This document shows positions 24,353-35,900 of a stretch of 64,000 nucleotides of DNA, one piece after another. The notes beneath the pieces are model-generated. The model did no database searches. It worked only from the letters and a program-made list of their open reading frames with translations, and was not told the origin of the DNA. A program made the position numbers and the translations under genes. Position 1 is the stretch's first letter. The number at the start of each line of letters is the position of its first letter. Source of the stretch: Anthoceros angustus. Its lineage: Eukaryota > Streptophyta > Anthocerotopsida > Anthocerotales > Anthocerotaceae. The DNA is taken from contig VJWM01000197.1 in the NCBI GenBank assembly GCA_010909165.1, positions 1 through 64,000 on the forward strand. Direction: 5' to 3'.

Positions 24353-25062
24353 CCACGGCCACACTCTGTGAGTATCTCTACCCTTACCCACCCTCCTTGG
24401 TTCTGCAGGAAGTCATCGGAGATGCTCATACAAAGGGGGGCGATAATTTTTAGCGCTCATCACACCACCTTCCTGTTGATCGGCAATTTCAATTTGTGGT
24501 CTTTAGGCAGGTGTGATGACAACCTGAACTCCAGGACACTATCTTATTATCCTACCAACTTGAAGGAGCTGGCACTTGTCGTCGAGGTCTAGCACGGTCC
24601 TCTCAAAATATGCATGGTCATATCTACTGCATATGATGATCCTTCAGTGACAAAAGTGATCGGCATTAATGACCCTTGTCCAATGATCTCAACATGCGAA
24701 CTAGGTATACATGCGTTGAACAAAGTTATGCCAGTTTGCGCGATGCGTTTTTGCCTGGTTTCCCAAGCAGATATCTGCCTGTACGGTGTACATGCTAAGC
24801 TGGCCAGTGAACTGTATGAGTCAAGCTGCAGGTCTTGTAAGTGTCAAGCCAGCATCCCAGAGGTGTGTTTGCGTTGTCTGGTTAGACATTCTGCTTACCT
24901 GTGGATGGGCCACTTTAGGGGTGAGCGGTGAGCAGACTTGAAACCTACATGCCTGTGCAGGTGCCCGACTGATGTCGCAAACTTGGGCCTCATTCCAAGG
25001 TGATCTGAATGTTGGTACACATGTGCGATGTGAGGGTGGAGATACTCACAGAGTGTGCCCGT
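24353..25062. repeat. Inverted repeat arms plus diverged receptor-kinase spacer
   Basis: CACACTCTGTGAGTATCT at about 24359-24376 is the reverse complement of AGATACTCACAGAGTGTG at about 25038-25055, and the similarity extends a few bases each way. Separately, parts of 24490-25170 resemble 29220-29700 at lower identity (for example AACTTGAAGGAGCTG and TGCACATACGTCACA). This is therefore an older copy of the receptor-kinase spacer and suggests that the tandem array once extended further upstream. Confidence 0.6.
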
Positions 25063-25656
25063 GGCCTGAAGTGGAACCTTCCCATGGTTCCACCCAGCAG
25101 GCCGCATGTAGAAAGAATCCTTCCTTCACCTGCACATACGTCACACGAATTGCTTCTCGATAGGGACCAGCGTCTGGTATTGTTACGGTTGGACGGGTTG
25201 CTCTTGAAATGCTCAACACGTGAAGTTACTCGTTGCGTGTGCTACCGATTTTGTCAAGACAAAATGAGAAGACTGAAGTCTTACGCCCTGCAATCTACGG
25301 CACCGCTTGAAGCAAGGAAGCTGCATTGGCTTTTATTCACCCTCCCAACAGGATTGCCTCTGAGAATGTAGAAGAGGGAAGTTTCGAAGGCGGAGGAGGA
25401 GCTCTTGGAAACTGTCAAGAATCTATCTGCTTCGACTGGCACGAGCGACTCATCGGACTCCTCACAAGGTCACACGATTTTGAGGTTTCTGTCTAGTCCC
25501 AATGCGGTAGGCCATCTGCCATGCTTGTGTGAAAAATTCTAGAGCTTGGTGGGCCGCAGCAACGGCGGGGAGCCCTCCAACGTTGCAAGCCTGTCCTGTA
25601 GACTACTTTCAACTCTGCAATTGTGGTTGCTTGCAACGGGAAGCCAAGGTTCGGCC

Positions 25657-28600
25657 ATGGCAGGCGGGGACGCTAGCGGTGCCCGGCGTTGCTACGCTGC
25701 TGTTAGCCGCGCAAGGGGTTGCAGCTTTGGTAGTGCGCTTTTCTGGGTATGTGTGACAGCGCTCTCAATTCTGCTCCCTTTGCCAGCCGCTCGTGCTGTG
25801 CTCTCCCACGATGGTCAGATTCTTCTCAGCTTTGCCAACCAGACCAAGAGCTCGACATCTTATATGTGGAACTGGAACGAAGGTGACAGTGATCCGTGTG
25901 GTTGGATGGGCGTGTTGTGTGGCTCTGATTCGGCTGTTGACAGGCTTGATTTCTCCTCATGGTCGCTTCAGGACCATGTAAACTTGACCACATTGAGCTA
26001 TCTGGGGAGTCTGAGGGAGTTGGATATATCATCCAACACTGATGCTCAATTCGATGGGCTTGGTACGCTCACTGGGCTGACAAGTCTGAATCTTTCCGAT
26101 ACGAAGTGGGGAAATTCGCTGCCCAATATCACATCAGCCAACCTCCGCTACCTATATGCCGACAGGTGTGCATTTTACAGCGCGATGCCGAGCCTGGAAG
26201 GACTGAGCAACCTGAGAGTTCTCTCCCTTTCTGGCAATGGCATGACGGGTGCATTCCCTGTGCAGCTGCGTAATTTGGTCAATCTTGTTATCCTGGACCT
26301 GTCTTACAATTGGCTGTCCGGAAGAGTTCCCGATCTGGGAGGCCTCACAAGCCTCACCCACTTGATTCTCACTGGCAACAACTTGGGAGGGATCTTGACA
26401 GCACCACCCAAGCTACAATACTTGTACGCAGGTGAGAACAACTTCACAGGCCTGACACTTTCTTTCTTTCAGACCTCCACTCTGAGGCATGTCAACATTT
26501 CCTGGAACCGACTGGAGGGTCCATTGGCGCCGCCGAATAGTGCAGTCTCCGTCCCTGGGCTTCAGTTCTTGGACATGTCATGGAATGGTCTAAACGGTAG
26601 CATTCCGGAGGGCTTTACAGATCTCAAGTACTTGGACCTGTCCAACAACCATTTGTCTGGTGCAATCCCTCCCGATATTGGTAAGAATGCAGTTATTGCG
26701 GGTGACTTGCTGGATCTGTCGGGAAATGAGCTGGGAGGAGGCATTCCCGAGGGTTTGCTACAGAGATACCAGAGAGTCAATCTTTCACGAAATTCTCTAC
26801 ATGGCAACATACCAGACAATCTAAGTTGCAATCGTGTGGACTGTGTGAAGGGTTGGGGTAGCATGGACCTAAGTGACAACAAGCTGGAAGGCCCTCTTCC
26901 TTCTTCCCTGCCGAAATTCCTTTCCTTCTATGGTTCTCTCTGGCTTCAAAATAACAACCTTTCCGGTGACATCACCGATCTTCTAGTGCAGATGCCCCAG
27001 CTATCAAGCATCCGACTGCAAGGAAACCTCTTTACGGGAGATCTTGCTCCCTTTTTTACATCATCTTCTGCTATTTTAATTGGGGAATTAGATCTCAGCT
27101 ACAACCGTTTCAACATGACACGGACAGCGGAAAACCCCAATCCATTACAGGCTATATTTGACAATCAGGCATTCTCGCAGCTTATTTCACCATTCAGGGC
27201 ACTTCGGCTAGCCGGTGCCAATCTTTTGGGCTCACCTTTGCCCAAATTATCAACCCCTAGCTCCCTGAAAGTCTTGGATCTTGCATCTTGCAATTTGAGC
27301 GGAAGCATACCAGACATAATGTGCTCTAGCTTTCCCAACTTGACCACCTTTAATGTGTCGGACAACAATTTGTCAGGGTCCATTCCGGAAGATCTACCTT
27401 CCTCACTTCAAGTATTGGACATGAGCAATAACAAGTTGGGGATGAGCAACATGCCGCGCATTTTGTTTCAAACCTTGCCCAACTTGCTGCAATTGCATGC
27501 CTCCAACAACAGCCTGCAGGGCCCCATTCCAGAAGCTCTTCCTCGTGCTCGCCTCCAAGTCCTGAATCTTAGCCACAACAATTTGCAGGGGCGTATTCCA
27601 GATAGGCTTTTCTTTGCTTTAGCTCAGTTGAGGGACTTTGATTTTTCCAACAACAAGCTGTCAGGTCCCATACCACCGGGCCTGAATAACAGTTTGGGCA
27701 ATGCAAGCCGCTTTGCCAACAACCCGGAACTTTGCGGTGCTCCCCTGGGACCTTGTTCAACTGCTAACAAGCTCATTGTAACGCTGCAGGTGTTGTTGAC
27801 AATTCTGGTTGGGGTTGTATTACTCTCCTCAGCTTTCTGTTTGCTATCCGCACATCAATGGAGAAAACAACACCAGCAAGACGAGGATTTAATTGCAACT
27901 CTTCTGGAAAGGGAGAGTGTCATCCTCATGCCCCTTCGTCAACTTCGAACAGCCACTGGCAACTTCTCACGAAGCTCAGAAATTGGGGTGGGCGGATTTG
28001 GAGTCGTATACGCAGGGCAACTACGTGATGGCACTGCAGTGGCTATAAAGAAAAGCAAGCGCATGAGCTCCTCTTTGGATAAGCAACAATTTCTCAATGA
28101 GGTCAGGATTCTTTCACAAGTCAATCACAGGCATCTCGTCAGGTTGTTAGGTTGCTGTCTGGAGAACAAAATTGCGCTACTCGTTTTCGAGTATGTCCCC
28201 AATGGCACCTTGCAGGAACATCTCCAAGGGAAGAGAGGAGATGTTCGATCTAGGCTGACTTGGAGACAACGCCTGCATATTGCTCTTCAGACCTCTGAGG
28301 CTTTGGACTACTTGCATTCTGCTGCCCAGCACCCCATCTTTCACAGAGATGTTAAGTCTGCAAACATTCTCCTGGACCAGCAGCTCAACGCTAAGGTGGT
28401 AGATTTTGGCATCTCCAAGCTGGTACCTAAATGGGCTACTCACGTGTCCACTCTTGCAATCCAGGGCACCTTGGGCTACATCGATCCCGAGTATTACACA
28501 AGCTTCCAATTGACAAGTAAAAGTGACGTTTACAGCTTTGGCGCGGTATTGTTGGAACTCATTTCAGGAAAATCTCCAATGAATCTTCTGAGCATATGGG

Positions 28601-28830
28601 AGGAGGCCAGCCTGGTGGACTTGGCAGTTTCTGTCAAGAATAAGGGTGTTTGGGGAGAGTTTATTGATCCTGTCCTGCTGGACACTTTGGATTCGCTGGC
28701 TGGCAGAGCATCATATAGCTTGCTTGGCTGCCAAGTGCTTGGCATTGAGATCAAGGGAGCGACCAGACATGAAGGAGGTACGGCAACAACTACAGACCCT
28801 CGTTTGCAAGCATTGCGATCCTTGTTTTGA
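25657..28830 (+). CDS. LRR receptor-like kinase G1, C-terminus frameshifted
   Basis: Predicted single-exon cell-surface receptor kinase. The start is placed at 25657 (MAGGD), matching the start of copy M; the frame is open to 25546. In order: signal peptide with WVCVTALSILLPLPAARA; LRRNT-type cap with DPCGWMGVLC at about 79-88; about twenty LRRs of the LxxLDLSxNxLSGxIP type to about residue 690; one membrane span (LLTILVGVVLLSSAFCLL, near 710-730); kinase with glycine loop IGVGGFGVVYAG, VAIKK lysine, HRDVKSANIL and VDFGISK. It is an RD kinase most like wall-associated or CrRLK-type kinases in style. Compared with M and G3, 8 bases are missing near 28710, so subdomain XI is read out of frame and the RSRERPDMKEV region is replaced by an unrelated tail. 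The lost frame resumes and stops at 28846. The product is probably impaired. Confidence 0.88.
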   Translation: MAGGDASGARRCYAAVSRARGCSFGSALFWVCVTALSILLPLPAARAVLSHDGQILLSFANQTKSSTSYMWNWNEGDSDPCGWMGVLCGSDSAVDRLDFSSWSLQDHVNLTTLSYLGSLRELDISSNTDAQFDGLGTLTGLTSLNLSDTKWGNSLPNITSANLRYLYADRCAFYSAMPSLEGLSNLRVLSLSGNGMTGAFPVQLRNLVNLVILDLSYNWLSGRVPDLGGLTSLTHLILTGNNLGGILTAPPKLQYLYAGENNFTGLTLSFFQTSTLRHVNISWNRLEGPLAPPNSAVSVPGLQFLDMSWNGLNGSIPEGFTDLKYLDLSNNHLSGAIPPDIGKNAVIAGDLLDLSGNELGGGIPEGLLQRYQRVNLSRNSLHGNIPDNLSCNRVDCVKGWGSMDLSDNKLEGPLPSSLPKFLSFYGSLWLQNNNLSGDITDLLVQMPQLSSIRLQGNLFTGDLAPFFTSSSAILIGELDLSYNRFNMTRTAENPNPLQAIFDNQAFSQLISPFRALRLAGANLLGSPLPKLSTPSSLKVLDLASCNLSGSIPDIMCSSFPNLTTFNVSDNNLSGSIPEDLPSSLQVLDMSNNKLGMSNMPRILFQTLPNLLQLHASNNSLQGPIPEALPRARLQVLNLSHNNLQGRIPDRLFFALAQLRDFDFSNNKLSGPIPPGLNNSLGNASRFANNPELCGAPLGPCSTANKLIVTLQVLLTILVGVVLLSSAFCLLSAHQWRKQHQQDEDLIATLLERESVILMPLRQLRTATGNFSRSSEIGVGGFGVVYAGQLRDGTAVAIKKSKRMSSSLDKQQFLNEVRILSQVNHRHLVRLLGCCLENKIALLVFEYVPNGTLQEHLQGKRGDVRSRLTWRQRLHIALQTSEALDYLHSAAQHPIFHRDVKSANILLDQQLNAKVVDFGISKLVPKWATHVSTLAIQGTLGYIDPEYYTSFQLTSKSDVYSFGAVLLELISGKSPMNLLSIWEEASLVDLAVSVKNKGVWGEFIDPVLLDTLDSLAGRASYSLLGCQVLGIEIKGATRHEGGTATTTDPRLQALRSLF

Positions 28831-28846
28831 TCAATTGAGCAACTAG

Positions 28847-29988
28847 CAACTACAAGTGTCCAACGACGATGATAGAAGTATCTCTTGCCAAGTTCCAGGC
28901 TTGTGAAGACACGTCACACTGGGGGAGACGTGTGTGGCGGTCACATAGGCAGATGTCCTGTAGAAAAGAGGACGACTTTGTGTAGTCTTTTGTATGCAAG
29001 TTTACCATGTACTTCAAACCTCAGACCTGTTCAATACTAGCACCTCTAACCGTCGCCTCATTCGGAATCCGGATGCCCTATTTTTGTGTTCCACAATACA
29101 AAAACAGGGCATATGTGTCATGTTTCCTCCTTGTGTGTTTCTCATCCTCCTGTTCACTAGGCAAAAGACATGTTATGATAAGAAGAGCAAACATAATAAT
29201 CCAAAACCTGGTGTGTGGCTGTTCAAATTTCTGGTCTTCAGGCAGCTGTGATGGCAACCTGAACCTTGGGACACTATCACGAACTTGAAGGAGCTGCCAC
29301 ATGTCGTTGGTCTTGGCACTGTCCTTTCAACATATGCATATGTAGTGCATATGATGAACCTTCAGTGACAGGTGTGGCCCTTGGGCCTCATTTGCAAGGT
29401 TGTCTGAACGATGAAATGTTGATATGTAAAGAGGATTTTTGGCTCAAACAAAGGAGGATTTTTTTGGCTCTTGTCCCATGATTTCAGCACTAGAAATCTC
29501 CCGGAGCAGCAACCCAGATATCAACTGCCTGTCCAGGTGCCTGACTTAAAGTTGTCACGACGTAGGCCTGCGTTCCAAGGTTGTCTGAATGTTGGTGCAC
29601 ATGTACGCGATTCCACTTGAAAGCGCTCTAGAACGAGCAAGAATCCTCCTTCACTTGCACATACGTCACAAGAAATGGCTCTGCCTAGGGACCCGCCAAG
29701 GTATGACGTCAAGTTGTTAGCCCACATTGTTGAGATTGTACAAGTTTCAATGTCTTGAAATGCTCAAAATGTAAATATCTACACTGCTTGTTCACAAAGA
29801 GAGAGACGAATCCCAATTCAGTAGGCCATCTGCCATGCTCGTGTGAAACTTTCAAGAAGCTGGCATATCCCAGCTATTCCAAAGCGGCCTCCTAGGTTAC
29901 AGGATCCCCTTTTGCTTTTGAAGCTTTCCTTTAGCGTTCGACTCTGGAGGCGTGGTTGCAACTTGCAACCGGAAGCCAAGGCTGGACA
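28847..29988. repeat. Receptor-kinase spacer, copy 1
   Basis: This is the 3' flank of G1 followed by the leader of M. It is almost identical to 37067-38208. The few differences are mostly single-base changes in homopolymer length, such as AGAAAAGAGG versus AGAAAGAGG. The shared spacer is direct evidence that the gene-plus-spacer unit was duplicated in tandem. It contains the presumed promoter of M. Confidence 0.9.
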
Positions 29989-32900
29989 ATGGCCGGCGGT
30001 GATGCTGCCCAGCATTGGTACGCAGGTGCTGTTTGCCGACGCGCAAGTGCAAGGCGCTGCAGTTTTGGTTGTGCAGTTTTGTGGGTATGTGTGACAGCGC
30101 TCTCGATTTTGCTCCATTTGCCAGCCGCTCGTGCTGGGCTCTCCCACGATGGTCAGATTCTTCTCAGCTTTGCCGAACAGCCCACCAACCAGTTCCACAA
30201 CAGTGTGCCGGTTCGGTACGGGGTTGCTACTAGCGTCACGAATCGATCCGCGCATATGGCGAACTGGAACGAGAGTGACACCGATCCGTGTAGTTGGGCG
30301 GGCGTGTTATGTGGCTCTGATTCTGCTGTGGTCCGGCTCGATTTCTCCTCATGGTCGCTTCAGGACCATGTAAACTTGACCACATTGAGCTATCTGGGAG
30401 TCTGAGAGAGTTGGATATATCATCCAACACTGATGCTCAATTCGATGGGCTTGGTACGCTCACTGGGCTGACAAGTCTGAATCTTTCCGATACGAAGTGG
30501 GGAAATTCGCTGCCCAATATCACATCAGCCAACCTCCGCTACCTATATGCCGACAGGTGTGCATTTTACAGCGCGATGCCGAGCCTGGAAGGACTGAGCA
30601 ACCTGAGGGTTCTGTCCTCTCTGGCAATGGCATGACGGGTGCATTCCTGTGCAGCTGCGTAATTTGGTCAATCTTGTTATCCTGGACCTGTCTTACAATT
30701 GGCTGTCCGGAAGAGTTCCCGATCTGGGAGGCCTCACAAGCCTCACCCACCTGATTCTCACTGGCAACAACTTGGGAGGGATCTTGACAGCACCACCCAA
30801 GCTACAATACTTGTACGCAGGTGAGAACAACTTCACAGGCCTGACACTTTCTTTCTTTCAGACCTCCACTCTGAGGCATGTCAACATTTCCTGGAACCGA
30901 CTGGAGGGTCCATTGGCGCCGCCGAATAGTGCAGTCTCCGTCCCTGGGCTTCAGTTCTTGGACATGTCATGGAATGGTCTAAACGGTAGCATTCCGGAGG
31001 GCTTTACAGATCTCAAGTACTTGGACCTGTCCTGAACCGTCTCAACGGCACCATTCCAATGGGCCTTACAGAGGTCATGTACTTGGATCTGTCCAACAAC
31101 CATTTGTCTGGTGCAATCCTTCCGATATTGGTAAGAATGCAGTTATTGCGGGTGACTTGCTGGATCTGTCGGGAAATGAGCTGGGAGGAGGCATTCCCGA
31201 GGGTTTGCTACAGAGATACCAGAGTGCAATCAATCTTTCACGAAATTTTCTAGATGGCAGTATACCAGACAATCTAAGTTGCAATCGTGTGGACTGTGTG
31301 AAGGGTTGGGGTAGCATGGACCTAAGTGACAACAAGCTGGAAGGCCCTCTTCCTTCTTCCCTGCCGAAATTCCTTTCCTTCTATGGTTCTCTGGCTTCAA
31401 AATAACAACCTTTCCGGTGACATCACCGATCTTCTAGTGCAGATGCCCCAGCTATCAAGCATCCGACTGCAAGGACTGAGCAACCTGAGGGTTCTGTCCC
31501 TCTCTGGCAATGGTATTGCGGGTGCCTCCTTCCTGGAGCAGCTGCTGAATTTGGTCAGTCTTGAGTTCCTGGACCTCTTACAATTGGCTGACGGGAGGAG
31601 TTGGCCGTCTGGAGGGCCTCACAAGCCTCACCCACCTGATTCTCACTGGCAACAAGTTGACAGGGATCATGGAAACACCACCCAAGCTACAATACTTGTA
31701 CGCAGGTGAGAACTTCTTCACAGGTCTACCGCCTTCGTTCTTCAAGAGCTCCACTCTGAGGCAGGTTAACATTTCCTGGAACCTACTGGAGGGACCATTG
31801 GCGCCGCCGAATACCACAGTTTTTGTCCCCGCTTCAGTGGTTGGACCTGTCCTGAACCGTCTCAACGGCACCATTCCAATGGGCCTTACAGAGGTCATGT
31901 ACTTGGATCTGTCCAACAACAAATTGTCTGGTGCAATCCTTCCGATATTGGTATGAATATTGATGCAGGTATTGTGGGTGACTTGCTGGATCTGTCGGGA
32001 AATGAGCTGACAGGCAGCATTCCTGAGGGTTTGCTACAGAGATACCAGAGTGCAATCAATCTTTCACGAAATTTTCTAGATGGCAGTATACCAGACGATC
32101 TTGCAATCGTGTGGCCTGTGCGAGGGGTGAAGCTTGTCGGAGCATGGACTTGAGTGACAACAAGCTGGAAGGCCCTCTTCCTTCTTCCCTGCCGAGATTC
32201 CTTGCCTGGTTCAGTACTCTCTGGCTTCAAACAATAACCTCTCTGGTGACATCACTCATCTTCTACTCAAGATGCCCTGACTCGCAAGCATCCGGCTGAG
32301 GAAATCTCTTTACCGGAGATCTCACTCCTTCTTCACATCACCTGCTAATGAGTATGTCGAGGAATTAGATCTCAGCTACAACGGTTTCAACGTGACACAC
32401 AACAGAAAACCCAAATCCACTAAAGGTTATATTTGACAATCAGGCATTCTCGCAGCTTATTTCACCATTCAGGGCACTTCGGCTAGCCGGTGCCAATCTT
32501 TTGGCTCACCTTTGCCCAAATTATCAACCCCTAGCTCCCTGAAAGTCTTGGATCTGTCCAACAACAAATTGTCTGGTGCAATCCTTCCGATATTGGTATG
32601 AATATTGATGCAGGTATTGTGGGTGACTTGCTGGATCTGTCGGGAAATGAGCTGACAGGCAGCATTCCTGAGGGTTTGCTACAGAGATACCAGAGTGCAA
32701 TCAATCTTTCACGAAATTTTCTAGATGGCAGTATACCAGACGATCTTGCAATCGTGTGGCCTGTGCGAGGGGTGAAGCTTGTCGGAGCATGGACTTGAGT
32801 GACAACAAGCTGGAAGGCCTCTTCCTTCTTCCCTGCCGAGATTCCTTGCCTGGTTCAGTACTCTCTGGCTTCAAACAATAACCTCTCTGGTGACATCACT

Positions 32901-35900
32901 CATCTTCTACTCAAGATGCCCTGACTCGCAAGCATCCGGCTGAGGAAATCTTTACCGGAGATCTCACTCCTTCTTCACATCACCTGCTAATGAGTATGTC
33001 GAGGAATTAGACCTCAGCTACAACGGTTTCAACGTGACACACACAACAGAAAACCCAAATCCACTAAAGGTTATATTTGAAGATCAAATACAGGAAACTT
33101 CTAAACGGCGATTTGGGACACTTCGTCTAGCGGGTAACAATCTTTTGGGGTTAGCGTTGCCCGAGATGTCAGCCCCAGTTCCTGGAAGTGTTGGATCTTG
33201 CATCTTGCAATTTGAGCGGAAGCATACCAGACATAATGTGCTCTAGCTTTCCCAACTTGACCACCTTTAATGTGTCGGACAACAATTTGTCAGGGTCCAT
33301 TCCGGAAGATCTACCTTCCTCACTTCAAGTATTGGACATGAGCAATAACAAGTTGACAGGGATCATGGAAACACCACCCAAGCTACAATACTTGTACGCA
33401 GGTGAGAACTTCTTCACAGGTCTACCGCCTTCGTTCTTCAAGAGCTCCACTCTGAGGCAGGTTAACATTTCCTGGAACCTACTGGAGGGACCATTGGCGC
33501 CGCCGAATACCACAGTTTTTGTCCCCGCTTCAGTGGTTGGACCTGTCCTGAACCGTCTCAACGGCACCATTCCAATGGGCCTTACAGAGGTCATGTACTT
33601 GGATCTGTCCAACAACAAATTGTCTGGTGCAATCCTTCCGATATTGGTATGAATATTGATGCAGGTATTGTGGGTGACTTGCTGGATCTGTCGGGAAATG
33701 AGCTGACAGGCAGCATTCCTGAGGGTTTGCTACAGAGATACCAGAGTGCAATCAATCTTTCACGAAATTTTCTAGATGGCAGTATACCAGACGATCTTGC
33801 AATCGTGTGGCCTGTGCGAGGGGTGAAGCTTGTCGGAGCATGGACTTGAGTGACAACAAGCTGGAAGGCCCTCTTCCTTCTTCCCTGCCGAGATTCCTTG
33901 CCTGGTTCAGTACTCTCTGGCTTCAAAACAATAACCTCTCTGGTGACATCACTCATCTTCTACTCAAGATGCCCCGACTCGCAAGCATCCGGCTGCGAGG
34001 AAATCTCTTTACCGGAGATCTCACTCCCTTCTTCACATCACCTGCTAATGAGTATGTCGAGGAATTAGACCTCAGCTACAACGGTTTCAACGTGACACAC
34101 ACAACAGAAAACCCAAATCCACTAAAGGTTATATTTGAAGATCAAATACAGGAAACTTCTAAACGGCGATTTGGGACACTTCGTCTAGCGGGTAACAATC
34201 TTTTGGGGTTAGCGTTGCCCGAGATGTCAGCCCCAGTTCCTGGAAGTGTTGGATCTTGCATCTTGCAATTTGAGGGGAAGAATACCAGACTCCTTCACCT
34301 CTAGGTTCCCGAACTTGACCACCCTTAATGTGTCACATAACAATTTCTTAGGGCCTTTACCAGAAGATCTACCCCCTCTCTTCAAGTATTGGACATTAGC
34401 AACAACCATTTGGAGATGGGCAATATGTCGCGTTATCTTTTTCAAGGCTTGCCCAACTTGCTGCAATTGCATGCCTCCAACAACAGCCTGCAGGGCCCCA
34501 TTCCAGAAGCTCTTCCTCGTGCTCGCCTCCAAGTCCTGAATCTTAGCCACAACAATTTGCAGGGCGTATTCCAGATAGGCTTTTCTTTGCTTTAGCTCAG
34601 TTGAGGACTTTGATTTTTCCAACAACAAATTGTCTGGTGCAATCCTTCCGATATTGGTATGAATATTGATGCAGGTATTGTGGGTGACTTGCTGGATCTG
34701 TCGGGAAATGAGCTGACAGGCAGCATTCCTGAGGGTTTGCTACAGAGATACCAGAGTGCAATCAATCTTTCACGAAATTTTCTAGATGGCAGTATACCAG
34801 ACGATCTTGCAATCGTGTGGCCTGTGCGAGGGGTGAAGCTTGTCGGAGCATGGACTTGAGTGACAACAAGCTGGAAGGCCCTCTTCCTTCTTCCCTGCCG
34901 AGATTCCTTGCCTGGTTCAGTACTCTCTGGCTTCAAAACAATAACCTCTCTGGTGACATCACTCATCTTCTACTCAAGATGCCCTGACTCGCAAGCATCC
35001 GGCTGAGGAAATCTCTTTACCGGAGATCTCACTCCTTCTTCACATCACCTGCTAATGAGTATGTCGAGGAATTAGACCTCAGCTACAACGGTTTCAACGT
35101 GACACACACAACAGAAAACCCAAATCCACTAAAGGTTATATTTGAAGATCAAATACAGGAAACTTCTAAACGGCGATTTGGGACACTTCGTCTAGCGGGT
35201 AACAATCTTTTGGGGTTAGCGTTGCCCGAGATGTCAGCCCCAGTTCCTGGAAGTGTTGGATCTTGCATCTTGCAATTTGAGGGGAAGAATACCAGACTCC
35301 TTCACCTCTAGGTTCCCGAACTTGACCACCCTTAATGTGTCACATAACAATTTCTTAGGGCCTTTACCAGAAGATCTACCCCCTCTCTTCAAGTATTGGA
35401 CATTAGCAACAACCATTTGGAGATGGGCAATATGTCGCGTTATCTTTTTCAAGGCTTGCCCAACTTGCTGCAGTTCTACGCTTCTGCAGGGCCCCATTCC
35501 TGATGTTTTACCTCGTACTAGCATGCAGATCCTGAATCTTAGCCACAACAATTTGCAGGGACGTATTCCAGACAGGCTTTTCTTTACTTTAGCTCAGTTG
35601 AAGGATTTTGACATTTCCGACAACAAGCTGTCAGGTCCCATACCACCGGGCCTGAATCCAAGCCGCTTTGCCAACAACCCGGAACTTTGCGGTGCTCCCC
35701 TGGACCTTGTTCAACTGCTAACAAGCTCATTGTAACGCTGCAGGTGTTGTTGACAATTCTGGTTGGGCTCGTGTTACTGTCCTCGATGTTCTGTGCGGTA
35801 TCAGCATATCAATGGAAAAACCAACACCAGCAAGACGAGGATTTAATTGCAGCTCTTCTGGAAGAGAGAGCGTCATCATCATGACTCTTCGTCAACTTCG

